From: an uncultured Oscillospiraceae bacterium
GTDB lineage: Bacteria > Bacillota > Clostridia > Oscillospirales > Oscillospiraceae
Reading direction: 5' to 3'
DNA length: 8,446 nucleotides
Assembly: GCA_910577915.1 (NCBI GenBank)
Contig: CAJTOM010000086.1
Location: 1 to 8,446 of the forward strand
Position numbers and translations under genes: made by a program. The notes under the pieces were generated by a model that worked only from the letters and a program-made list of their open reading frames with translations, had not been told where the DNA came from and made no database searches. Every line of letters starts with the position of its first letter. Position 1 is the stretch's first letter. This document shows positions 1-6,900 of this stretch, in pieces.

Positions 1-55
1 GTTCAACCTGCGGCTTGATGTAGTTGGCGTACAGCCAGCGCATGAAGTCGGTCAT
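1..55 (-). CDS. N-terminal 18 codons of a small unknown protein (runs off the left edge)
   Basis: The minus strand reads ATG at 55..53, giving MTDFMRWLYANYIKPQVE before the window ends. The start is well supported: AGGAGG lies at 70..65, nine bases before the ATG, and a perfect consensus promoter lies further upstream. The visible part is rich in aromatic and charged residues, with no signal peptide or recognisable domain. I cannot assign a function. It is divergently transcribed from the XRE regulator at 143, and such regulators often control the gene they face, so it may be that regulator's target; this is inference from gene order only. Confidence 0.7.
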   Translation of the reverse strand, partial: MTDFMRWLYANYIKPQVE

Positions 56-83
56 GGTATGTTTCCTCCTATTGGTTTATGAC

Positions 84-111
84 TTATTGGTCGCTACGAT
101 GACATTATACT
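84..111 (+). promoter_or_regulatory. Possible weak promoter for the XRE gene
   Basis: The only -10-like hexamer facing right is TATACT at 106-111 (one mismatch to consensus). The best -35 at normal spacing is TTATTG at 84-89 with a 16-base spacer, a poor match. It overlaps the leftward promoter, so the two polymerases would compete. Around it are an imperfect inverted repeat (GACTTA at 81-86, TTAGTC at 120-125) and a direct repeat CTACG (94-98 and 110-114) that could be regulator sites. The assignment is tentative. Confidence 0.3.
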
Positions 112-132
112 ACGCGCTTTTAGTCGTGTCAA
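104..132 (-). promoter_or_regulatory. Consensus sigma-A promoter for the leftward gene
   Basis: Read on the minus strand there is TTGACA at 132..127, a 17-base spacer, then TATAAT at 109..104. Both hexamers match the housekeeping consensus exactly with ideal spacing. Transcription should begin near 97, giving a leader of about 40 bases that contains AGGAGG before the ATG at 55. The -35 hexamer lies on the opposite strand of bases that also form part of the Shine-Dalgarno sequence (AAGAGG, 131-136) of the rightward XRE gene. Confidence 0.85.
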
Positions 133-142
133 GAGGTATGCT

Positions 143-349
143 ATGAACTATTGTGAGAGATTGAGAGCATTGCGGGTGGAGGCGGGAGAGACGCAGGCCC
201 AGGTCGCCCAGGCGATTGGCGCTGCTATACGGCAGTACCAGCGCTATGAGTCCGGGGAGCAAAAGCCCGGATTGGACTACCTCTGCGCCCTGGCCGACCA
301 CTTTGGCGTGTCGCTGGACTACCTGGCCTGCCGGACGGAGGAGCGGTAG
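143..349 (+). CDS. Small XRE-family helix-turn-helix transcriptional regulator (copy 1)
   Basis: This 68-residue protein is essentially one Cro/C1-type helix-turn-helix domain. The pattern is LRALR near residues 7-11, ETQAQVAQAIG (helices 2-3, about 16-26), then YQRYESGEQKP (recognition helix end and turn) and ALADHFGVSLDYL near the C-terminus. Proteins of this type bind operator DNA as dimers, usually to repress their own or an adjacent gene. There is no extra ligand or peptidase domain. The ATG at 143 has AAGAGG at 131-136, six bases away. It ends in TAG immediately followed by TGA. It is divergent from the unknown gene at 1-55, and its paralogue at 455-676 matches it almost perfectly over the last third. 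The target is not shown by the sequence; the shared control region at 56-142 is the likeliest. Confidence 0.85.
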   Translation: MNYCERLRALRVEAGETQAQVAQAIGAAIRQYQRYESGEQKPGLDYLCALADHFGVSLDYLACRTEER

Positions 350-369
350 TGAGGCGCTTTGGGGTCTTT

Positions 370-386
370 GCCGTCTGCAAGACGGC
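370..386 (+). other. Perfect 7-bp hairpin after XRE copy 1
   Basis: GCCGTCT at 370-376 pairs exactly with AGACGGC at 380-386 around a three-base GCA loop, about 20 bases after the stop of the first XRE gene. No T-tract follows (the next bases are GAATAATTAA), so it is not a standard intrinsic terminator; it may slow polymerase or protect an mRNA 3' end. The equivalent place in the right copy (about 695-710) has changes at 703-706 that break the pairing. Confidence 0.4.
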
Positions 387-413
387 GAATAATTAATGCA
401 GGGCGGGTGTCTA

Positions 414-434
414 TTGTCCTTTTCCGGCAATTAA
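414..434 (+). pseudogene. Relic of the whiA 5' end left by duplication
   Basis: The bases read TTG TCC TTT TCC GGC AAT TAA. Aligned with the true whiA start at 737 (ATG TCT TTT TCC GGC GAT GTT), the ATG has become TTG, Ser-Phe-Ser-Gly is preserved, and the frame then stops after one Asn. The upstream spacer also aligns with one base of length difference. It is therefore a truncated copy of the first five whiA codons, not a functional gene; the junction into the next XRE leader falls at about 429-438. Confidence 0.7.
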
Positions 435-437
435 GGT

Positions 438-751
438 GTGTCAAGAGGGCGCGTATGAATTTGAACGATTCATTTAAGAGACGATTGCGGGAATTGCGCA
501 AGGAGAGAAAAGAGACCCAGGTCCAGGTCGCGCTGGCCATTGGGACAACCGGCAGGTATTACCAGAAGCTTGAGTCGGGGGAGTGTCTGCCGGGATTGGA
601 ATATTGCTGCGCCCTGGCCGACCATTTTGGCGTGTCGCTGGACTACCTGGCCTGCCGGACGGAGGAGCGGCAGTGAGGCGCTTTGGGGTCTTCACCGTCT
701 GCGGAGCGGCGAAAAATTAACGCAAGGGGTATCCTCATGTCTTTTTCCGGC
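438..751 (+). repeat. Tandem duplication, right copy (XRE gene, spacer and true whiA start)
   Basis: This is the partner of 126-428. It contains the second XRE gene, the XRE-whiA spacer and the first five codons of intact whiA. It keeps the GTGTCAAGAGG leader but lacks the TATAAT element that sits beside the left copy, so the minus-strand promoter was not duplicated as a working unit. The order within the right copy suggests the ancestral arrangement was one XRE gene directly ahead of whiA. Confidence 0.8.
455..676 (+). CDS. Small XRE-family helix-turn-helix transcriptional regulator (copy 2)
   Basis: This 73-residue paralogue of the preceding gene is again a lone Cro/C1-type domain. It shows LRELRKERKETQVQVALAIG, then YYQKLESGECLPG, then the same C-terminal ALADHFGVSLDYLACRTEER, followed by one extra Gln because the TAG stop of copy 1 is CAG here. 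The ATG at 455 has AAGAGG at 443-448, six bases away, matching the arrangement of copy 1. The open frame extends upstream to 359, but that stretch is duplicated spacer and whiA relic, so the longer start is rejected. Differences from copy 1 are concentrated in the N-terminal and recognition-helix half (for example AAIRQYQRY against TTGRYYQKL), so the two probably bind different sites while keeping a shared C-terminal surface. It lies 60 bases ahead of whiA on the same strand. Confidence 0.82.
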   Translation: MNLNDSFKRRLRELRKERKETQVQVALAIGTTGRYYQKLESGECLPGLEYCCALADHFGVSLDYLACRTEERQ

Positions 752-1630
752 GATGTTAAAACCGAATTGTGCCGTGTGGAGCCCGCCCGCGCCTGCTGTG
801 CACGGGCGGAGCTGTATGGCGCGCTGCTCTACTGTCACACCTTTACCGCGCGGGAGGCCCGGATCATTACCGAGAGCGAGAGCTTTGCCCGGCGGCTGCC
901 GGAGCTGCTCCGGCAGGCCTTTGCGCTGGACTTTGACCGCCTGCCGGCGGAGGGGGAGCAGAAGTACATCTTCCAGCTGACCGATGGGGAGAAGCTGGGG
1001 CGGGTGATCGACGCCTTCGGCTTTGACTCCCGGCAGAGCCCGGTGCTGCACATCAATTTCGGCCTGCTGGAGGAGGGGTGCTGCCGGGCGGCCTTCCTGC
1101 GGGGGGCCTTTCTGGCGGGGGGCAGCGTGACGGAGCCTAGGAAGCGGTACCACCTGGAGCTGGTGACCAGCCACGCCCAGGCCAGCCGGGAGCTGCTGGC
1201 CCTGCTGACGGACATGGGCCGCCGGCCCAAGCAGACGGTGCGGGGCGGCTGCCGGGTGACCTACTTCAAGAGCGGGGACCAGATTGAGGACTTTTTGACC
1301 CTCATGGGCGCGCCCCTGTCGGCCATGGAGCTGATGAACACGCGGGCGGAGAAGGAGCTGCGCAACGGCGTCAACCGCCGGGTGAACTGCGAGGCCGCCA
1401 ACCTGGACAAGGCGGTGGAGGCCGCCCAGGAGCAGCTGGAGGCCATCCGGCGGCTCTACGAGCTGGGGCGAGTGGAGGAGCTGCCCCCCCGCCTGAAGGA
1501 GACCATTATCCTGCGGGAGGCCTTCCCGGAGCTGACCCTCAGCGAGCTGGCGGAGGAGTTTGACCCGCCCATCACCAAGAGCTGTCTCAACCACCGGCTG
1601 CGCAAGCTGGTGGAGCTGAGCCGCGCATGA
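737..1630 (+). CDS. whiA: Sporulation/cell-division regulator WhiA
   Basis: This 297-residue protein has the two-part WhiA structure. An N-terminal region resembles LAGLIDADG homing endonucleases, with the signature-like FLRGAFLAGGSV at residues 120-131 lacking the catalytic acids. A C-terminal helix-turn-helix follows, with LTLSELAEEF and then ITKSCLNHRLRKL at about 267-291. WhiA proteins are DNA-binding proteins of Gram-positive bacteria; they are needed for sporulation septation in Streptomyces and influence division and chromosome segregation in Bacillus. The length is slightly short of the usual 300-330 but both ends look complete. The ATG at 737 is preceded by AAGGGG at 724-729. In many Firmicutes whiA follows rapZ and yvcK; here those are absent and two XRE genes precede it. 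Its TGA overlaps a spare ATG of the next frame, but the real next start is at 1645. Confidence 0.93.
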   Translation: MSFSGDVKTELCRVEPARACCARAELYGALLYCHTFTAREARIITESESFARRLPELLRQAFALDFDRLPAEGEQKYIFQLTDGEKLGRVIDAFGFDSRQSPVLHINFGLLEEGCCRAAFLRGAFLAGGSVTEPRKRYHLELVTSHAQASRELLALLTDMGRRPKQTVRGGCRVTYFKSGDQIEDFLTLMGAPLSAMELMNTRAEKELRNGVNRRVNCEAANLDKAVEAAQEQLEAIRRLYELGRVEELPPRLKETIILREAFPELTLSELAEEFDPPITKSCLNHRLRKLVELSRA

Positions 1631-1644
1631 GAAGGAGGAGGAGC

Positions 1645-2439
1645 ATGACCATTACCGCGCTGGTGGAGAACACCGCCAAGGGCGATCTGAAGGCGGTTCA
1701 CGGCCTGTCCCTGTATGTGGAGACGCCGGGGCACCGGCTGCTCTTCGACCTGGGGCCGGACGGCACGCTGCTGAAAAACGCCGGGCGCCTGGGGATCGAT
1801 CTGGGACGGGTGGACACAGTGGTGATCTCCCACGGCCACTACGACCACGGCGGGGCCCTGGCGGCCTTTCTGGAGGTCAATCACACGGCCCGGGTGTATG
1901 TCCAGCGCCGGGCCTTCGCCCCCCACTACTCCAAGGCCCTGGGGCTGGTGAAGGTCAGCATTGGGCTGGACCCCCGGCTGGCGGACCACCCCCAGGTGGT
2001 CCTGGTGGACGGGGAGCGGCGGATTGACGGGGAGCTGCTGCTGTTCACGGTGGAGGACGCCTCCCGATACCCCTCGCCGGCCAACAGGACCCTGTACGGG
2101 CCGGAGGGGCCGGACGACTTTGCCCACGAGCAGAATCTGCTGATCTTCGGGGAGAAAAATGTTTTGATCATGGGGTGCGGCCACTGCGGGGTGGTGAACA
2201 TCCTGGAGAAGGCGGCTCCCTACCGGCCGGAGCTGTGCGTGGGGGGCTTCCACCTGTGGAGCCCCTCCTCCCGCCGCAGCGCCCCGGAGGACCTGCTGGA
2301 GGGCATCGCTGGGGAGATGGGGCGGTACGATATGGCGTTCTGCACCTGCCACTGCACCGGCGAGCCGGCCTTCCGGTATCTGGCGGAGCGGCTGAAGGGG
2401 ATGCGGTACCTGTCGGGCGGGGAGAGCGTCACGGTGTGA
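1645..2439 (+). CDS. MBL-fold metallo-hydrolase, dihydropteroate-synthase-like (MJ0301-type) subgroup
   Basis: This 264-residue cytoplasmic protein has the metallo-beta-lactamase fold. The metal site motif SHGHYDHGG lies at residues 62-70 (His63, His65, Asp67, His68), followed by GCGHCG with His180, GGFHL at 200-204, and CHCTGEPA from 235. The GGFHL plus CHCTG combination is typical of the branch annotated '7,8-dihydropterin-6-methyl-4-(beta-D-ribofuranosyl)-aminobenzene-5'-phosphate synthase-like', whose real substrate in Firmicutes is mostly unproven. The start at 1645 is chosen because AAGGAGG at 1632-1638 lies six bases before it. An in-frame ATG at 1627 overlaps the whiA stop and would put that ribosome binding site inside the gene. 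It is followed after 14 bases by the next gene, consistent with one transcript. The specific reaction is not determined by sequence. Confidence 0.88.
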   Translation: MTITALVENTAKGDLKAVHGLSLYVETPGHRLLFDLGPDGTLLKNAGRLGIDLGRVDTVVISHGHYDHGGALAAFLEVNHTARVYVQRRAFAPHYSKALGLVKVSIGLDPRLADHPQVVLVDGERRIDGELLLFTVEDASRYPSPANRTLYGPEGPDDFAHEQNLLIFGEKNVLIMGCGHCGVVNILEKAAPYRPELCVGGFHLWSPSSRRSAPEDLLEGIAGEMGRYDMAFCTCHCTGEPAFRYLAERLKGMRYLSGGESVTV

Positions 2440-2453
2440 GAGGAGCGTATAGG

Positions 2454-2888
2454 ATGGATCGTGTGAAAACAGCGGCGGAGTACCATATCCAGGGCTACAA
2501 CTGCGGCCAGGCGGTGGCCTGCGCCTTCGCGGATGTGATCGGACTGCCGGTGGAGCGGATCGCCGCCCTCACGGGGACCTTTGGCGGCGGCTTCCGGGCG
2601 GGGGAGATCTGCGGGGCCCTCAGCGGCGGAGGGCTGGTGCTGGGGGCCCGGTGGCCCCATACGGAGATCCGGGACATGAAGGCAAAGTCCCTTGTGTCCA
2701 AGAAGATGATGGAGTTTGAGCGGCGGTTTTTGGAGCGGGTCCCCGGCCTGCGGTGCGGGGAGATCCGGGATCTGCCCCCGCGGCCGGAGATCAGCCCCGC
2801 CGCCCGGCGGCTGGAGCTGCAGAAGTCCTGCGACGTGTACATCGCCGCCGCCGTGGAGATCCTGGAGGAGATGCTGGCGGAGGCGTGA
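2454..2888 (+). CDS. C_GCAxxG_C_C family putative redox protein
   Basis: This 144-residue protein carries the four widely spaced cysteines that define this family: Cys17 in YNCGQAV, Cys53 in GEICGALSGG, Cys101 in LRCGEI and Cys126 near the C-terminus in KSCDVY. An additional Cys23 is not part of the pattern. The glycine-rich GGGFRAGE run (44-51) before Cys53 is also characteristic. Members are common in anaerobes and are thought to bind metal or take part in redox chemistry, but no reaction is established. The ATG at 2454 has AGGAG at 2441-2445, eight bases away. An open frame extends upstream inside the hydrolase gene but has no support. There is no signal peptide. It sits 14 bases after the hydrolase gene and 24 bases before the pseudouridine synthase. 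Confidence 0.88.
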   Translation: MDRVKTAAEYHIQGYNCGQAVACAFADVIGLPVERIAALTGTFGGGFRAGEICGALSGGGLVLGARWPHTEIRDMKAKSLVSKKMMEFERRFLERVPGLRCGEIRDLPPRPEISPAARRLELQKSCDVYIAAAVEILEEMLAEA

Positions 2889-2912
2889 CGCGGGGAAGAG
2901 AGGAGGAAGGCC

Positions 2913-3899
2913 ATGCGGGAGATGACCATCGGGAAAAACGACGCCGGACAGCGGCTGGACCGCTTTCTATCCAAGGCCATGCCCCTGCTGCCGCCGGCGC
3001 TGCTGCAGAAGTACATCCGCATCAAGCGGGTCAAGTGCAACGGCGCGCGGTGCCGGCACGACCAGCGGCTGGCGGCGGGGGATGTGCTGCAGCTGTATAT
3101 CAACGACGAGTTTTTCGATCAGCCCAGGGAGGACAACCTGTTTCTGACCCTCTTCCAGCCTAAGCTCACCGTCCTCTACGAGGATGAGAACCTGCTGCTG
3201 GTGGACAAACGCCCCGGCCTGGTGGTCCACGCCGACGAGACGGAGAAGGTCAACACCCTCATCAACCACATCCAGGCCTACCTCTACCAGAAGCGGGAGT
3301 GGAACCCCCGGTGGGAGAACGCCTTTGCTCCGGCCCTCTGCAACCGCATCGACCGCAACACCGGGGGCATCGTCATCGCCGCCAAGAACGGGGAGGCCCT
3401 GCGAGTGCTCACCGCCAAGATCCGGGACCGGGAGATTACGAAAAAGTACCTCTGCGGGGTGCTGGGGGCCATGACGCCGCCGGAGGGGCGGCTGGAGTGC
3501 TTCCTTTTGAAGGACGAGGGGAAAAAGCAGGTGGCGGTCTACCGCCGCCCGGTACCCGGCGGCAAGTCCGCCGTCACCCTCTACCGGACGCTGTGCCGCC
3601 GGGGGGAGCTGAGTTTGGTGGAGGCGGAGCTGCTCACCGGCCGCACCCACCAGATCAGGGCTTCCTTCGCCGATGCCGGCCACCCCCTGCTGGGGGACGG
3701 CAAATACGGCAGCGGGGACGTGAACCGGCGCTACGGCGAGACAAGGCAGGCGCTGTACAGCTACTTCCTCCGCTTCGATTTCCCCACGGAGGCGGGGTGT
3801 TTGGAGTACCTGCGGGGCCGGACATTTCAGGTGGAGCGGGCGGACTTTGTGGAGAAGTATTTTCCGGATGCGCCCCTCGGACGGGCGGCGCAATACTGA
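2913..3899 (+). CDS. RluA-family pseudouridine synthase with S4 RNA-binding domain
   Basis: This 328-residue enzyme converts uridine to pseudouridine in RNA, probably rRNA. An S4-like RNA-binding segment occupies roughly residues 13-65 (QRLDRFLSKAMP to GDVLQLYI). The catalytic domain holds NRIDRNTGGIVIAAK at 144-158, where Asp147 is the expected catalytic nucleophile. GRTHQIRA at 243-250 and GDGKYG at 261-266 complete the RluA signature. The usual His-Arg-Leu-Asp is Cys-Asn-Arg-Ile-Asp here, a variant I associate with clostridial RluA paralogues rather than a sign of inactivity. Which of the RluA/C/D specificities it has cannot be told from sequence alone. The ATG at 2913 has AGGAGG at 2901-2906, six bases away; a second ATG at 2922 is less well placed. 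It is the last gene of the cluster, with a hairpin terminator 16 bases after the stop. Confidence 0.92.
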   Translation: MREMTIGKNDAGQRLDRFLSKAMPLLPPALLQKYIRIKRVKCNGARCRHDQRLAAGDVLQLYINDEFFDQPREDNLFLTLFQPKLTVLYEDENLLLVDKRPGLVVHADETEKVNTLINHIQAYLYQKREWNPRWENAFAPALCNRIDRNTGGIVIAAKNGEALRVLTAKIRDREITKKYLCGVLGAMTPPEGRLECFLLKDEGKKQVAVYRRPVPGGKSAVTLYRTLCRRGELSLVEAELLTGRTHQIRASFADAGHPLLGDGKYGSGDVNRRYGETRQALYSYFLRFDFPTEAGCLEYLRGRTFQVERADFVEKYFPDAPLGRAAQY

Positions 3900-3915
3900 G
3901 AAATGTGCATAATTT

Positions 3916-3950
3916 GAGGCCGCCGGCTTTGCCGGCGGCCTCGTGTTTTA
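3916..3950. terminator. Strong hairpin terminator between convergent genes
   Basis: GAGGCCGCCGGC at 3916-3927 pairs perfectly over 12 bp with GCCGGCGGCCTC at 3931-3942 around a TTT loop. GTGTTTTA follows on the plus strand, giving a short T-run typical of an intrinsic terminator for the whiA to rluA-type unit. On the minus strand it is followed by AAATT, a weaker tail, so it may also stop transcripts from the surface-protein gene that ends at 3977. No other terminator for that gene is visible. Confidence 0.85.
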
Positions 3951-3968
3951 CCGCTGCATCTCAGGCGG

Positions 3969-3986
3969 GGGCGCGCTTACGCGCCC
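3969..3986 (-). other. Small hairpin with the surface-protein stop codon in its loop
   Basis: GGGCGCG at 3969-3975 pairs with CGCGCCC at 3980-3986. The four loop bases include the TAA stop of the minus-strand surface protein (3979..3977). It lacks a T-tract and may simply reflect GC-rich codons around the stop, although it could add to the termination or mRNA-end structure downstream. Confidence 0.35.
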
Positions 3987-6900
3987 AGAATATCCCCGAG
4001 AATATCCTGAATGTCGTCAGACTCCCCGCTGGAGGTTCCGCCGTTCTGGAGCTCGGGCGCGACCTCGCCGCCGGGGGCGTCGCCGGCCTGAGACCACTCG
4101 TTCTCAAGGGCCGCCCAGTCGCGGTTGGCCAGCAGGTAGGTCCAGACCTCGGACATCGTGAGCAGGCCGCCCTCGTAGTCGTGGCTGTTGGTGGCCTCCT
4201 GCATCTCCGCGTAGTACCAGGCGCTCTCCAGATTGTCGGGCCAGCGGATCATCTGGGGCAGCAGGTGGTCCTTGTCCGGGAAGCGGTTGATCATCCGGTT
4301 GACCAGGGTGGCGGTCTCGGCGCGGGTGATCTTGTCCTGGGGACGGAACAGGCGGCCCTCGCCGCGAATCCAGCCGGCCATAACGGCGCGGGCTACGTCC
4401 ACGCGGGCCCAGTGGCCCTCCATGTCGGTGAAGTAGTCGTAGCCGGGCACGTCGTCGCTGACAAAGCGGGCGGCGATGGCGGCAAACTCGGCCCTGGTGA
4501 TGTTGGCGTCAGGACGGAAGGTGCCGTCGGGATAGCCCTTGATGATCCCCGCCTTGGCGCAGGTGGAGACGGCGTTGTTATACCAGGCGGTGGGGGCCAC
4601 GTCGGAGAAATTGTTCTCCGTGGACCAGTTCTCCTCCCGGTACTCATCCAGCATCAGCCGCAGGAAGATGGTGGCCACCTCCGCGCGGGTGACGTTGCCC
4701 TCGGGCCGGACCAGGCCGTCGGGATAGCCGATGATGTAGGCGTAGTGGTCGGTGATGTTCAGATGGGGTGCCGCCAGAGGCACCAGATCCTCCAGTATCA
4801 CCGTGGGATCATAGGGCACCAGACCTGTGCCGGGATCCACGGGCCGCTCCGGCAGAGGCAGGGGCGTGGGCGTGGGATCGGGATCCGGCGTGGGTGTGGG
4901 CGTGGGCGTCGGATCGGGTTTCGGCGTGGGTGTGGGCGTCGGCGTGGGATCAGGCCACGGCGTCGGGTCGGGCGTCGGCGTGGGATCAGGACGCTCGTAC
5001 TGGATGCGCTCGTAGACCAGCGTGAAGACCAGATCCCCATCCTTCTCCGCCGTCTGGGTGCGGTTAGGCGCTATGGAGATAAACTTGTACGGCTGTCCGT
5101 TGTAGCTCGGAATCCTCTGGACGTCGTCGGGGTCGATCTTCTCGCCGATGAGGCAGGGAATCCGCCGCTGCTCATAGGTGCCGTCAAGGTTCCCCTCCGT
5201 GTAGTACTTGTGGAGCACACGGTAGGTTGTGATGGGATTTTCCGGCGTGGGCGGCGTGGGCTCGTCGGGGCCGGGATCGGGGCCGGGACCGGGACCGGGA
5301 CCGGGGTCAACCGGACTCTCGGGGCCTTCGTTGATGAATTCCGCGATGGACTCAAATTGGCAGGTGAATACCGTCCCCTTTGTGCGCTTGGCGGAAGTCA
5401 TTTCGTAGTCAGAGGGCAGGTCAACCTCCTCAACCTCATACTGCGTCCCGGACGGGCACTGGATGACAACGCTCTGGCCGCCCGTCAATGTCACCTCGAA
5501 GGTGTTCTCCCTGTCAAGCTCGATGGCCTTGACATACTCCACTCCGTTACCCAGCTTGATGGCGGGGAGATTGTCCAGGGTGCCGCTCCAGTCTCTGGGC
5601 GGATGCAGGGTAATCCTGAATGTAAATTCGTCCCGCAGATTGCCGCCCGTCAGCGCTTTGTTGATGATCAGCACGCCGCACCGGGAGCCCGCCGGAATCA
5701 CCGGCTCCCATATGGGCATGTACGTGATACAGCCGGTGACGGTGTCCTGCACATTGCTCCATCCCTGGAAGGTATAGCCGGTCTTTATGGGGACGTAATT
5801 GCCGTCCTCGTCTCTTGTGTACTGGTCGGGGTCAAGCACGCCTACCGGATTAAATTTGGGCGTGCGATCACCCAGGTACAGGCCGTAGTTGTCAACCCGG
5901 TCAAAGGTAAAACCGCCGTCTCCGTCGCCGTAGCTGACCCGGAAGGTGGCCTTTTCCCAGTGGGTGGTGATGGTCACATCCTCGTTTGGCATGACAAAGT
6001 AGTCGCGCTTTACGAAACGGGAGTTTTCAAATACATCCTTATTGTAGACCCAGCAGGTGTCTGTAAGAATGTCATCGATTGGCATCCCGCTGTCTGTTGC
6101 AACAGACCAGCCTGTAAACACATAGGCGCCGCCGTCACGGGTACGGACCACCTGGCCGGGCGTAAACAGGCGGAGGAAGTAATGCTGATCTTCCAGACCC
6201 TCACTCAGGGGGAAGGAGGGGTAGCCATGAGCGGAACCGGGGTTGTCGAGGTCCACATGCATGTCGGTAAGAAGGTCCTGCAAAAATATGTCCGCGTCTT
6301 CGGGGTTCATCCCCTCAACCTCTGCTGTATAGGTGACACTGTACGCCTCACGTTCTTTCTCATACGTTCTCCAGGTGCCTGTGATTGTCACATTGCTGTC
6401 CGGCATGACAAAGGAGGGAAGAAGCGGCCCCTCCGCGTCGCCGTCATGGCCCTCGCCAGAGATGATGTCAACCGAATGACCGTTTGCGTCCTCAATTGAC
6501 CACTCTAAAAAAACAAGGTCCTTATAAAGAGTGACCGCCCGTAACGGTGCGCCAGGCACAAATAGAATCGGTGTAGTGTTCATTTTCATGCCCAAAAGCA
6601 GAGATTCTGTGGTGCCTTCTTTGAGATAATACGTTTTGTTATTGATACTATTAAAAGCATCGTTGCTTGGAGCATTACCAACATTTCCCTCTATCCGCTC
6701 GCCATTCTCATCTACAATCTTGTACGTGACTGTGTAGTAACCATCCGGAGGGGGATCGCCTGGTGTGACCTTGCTATATTCAGCAGTAATCTCCACGTCT
6801 TCATTAGGTATGGTCAAAATATCGCCATCTAAATTACTGCTTGTATAATCTTTGCTAGTATTCTTGCCAGTAATACTCCAGTGATCGAATACATAGAAGG

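Larger units (their letters stand above)
126..428 (+). repeat. Tandem duplication, left copy (XRE gene, spacer and whiA start relic)
   Basis: This block aligns with 438-751. The left boundary is an 11-base identity, GTGTCAAGAGG, at 126-136 and 438-448. The coding halves then diverge, with four extra codons in the right copy. From 284 onward (608 in the right copy, offset 324) the two are nearly identical: only 301 and 347 differ through 368. Similarity continues through the intergenic spacer to the TTTTCCGGC that is the fourth to fifth codon region of whiA in the right copy. No inverted ends or transposase are seen, so this is a segmental duplication rather than an insertion sequence. Confidence 0.8.

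Noticed and set aside
439..444. Second minus-strand TTGACA in the right duplicate, as a second promoter
   Set aside because: The position 17 bases on reads AAGGAC, not a -10 box. It is a copy of the leader without the partner element.
359..454. N-terminal extension of the second XRE protein to the ATG at 359
   Set aside because: The extension is translated from duplicated spacer and whiA relic, has no ribosome binding site, and the ATG at 455 has the same leader as copy 1.
692..1594. Long minus-strand open frame opposite whiA (and similar ones at 1456-2352 and 2967-3893)
   Set aside because: These are antisense shadows of GC-rich genes, with Pro/Gln/Leu/His-rich translations and no domain signature.
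4850..4990. GGCGTG/GGTGTG tract as a CRISPR-like or regulatory repeat array
   Set aside because: It lies in frame in the surface-protein gene, encodes a Pro-Thr linker, and has no repeat-spacer alternation.
3299..6499. Plus-strand open frame of 1066 codons opposite the surface-protein gene and overlapping the pseudouridine synthase gene
   Set aside because: It is antisense to a protein with signal peptide and SLH domains, starts inside the synthase gene, has low-complexity Gly/Arg/Val-rich translation and no ribosome binding site. GC-rich codon bias on the opposite strand explains it.
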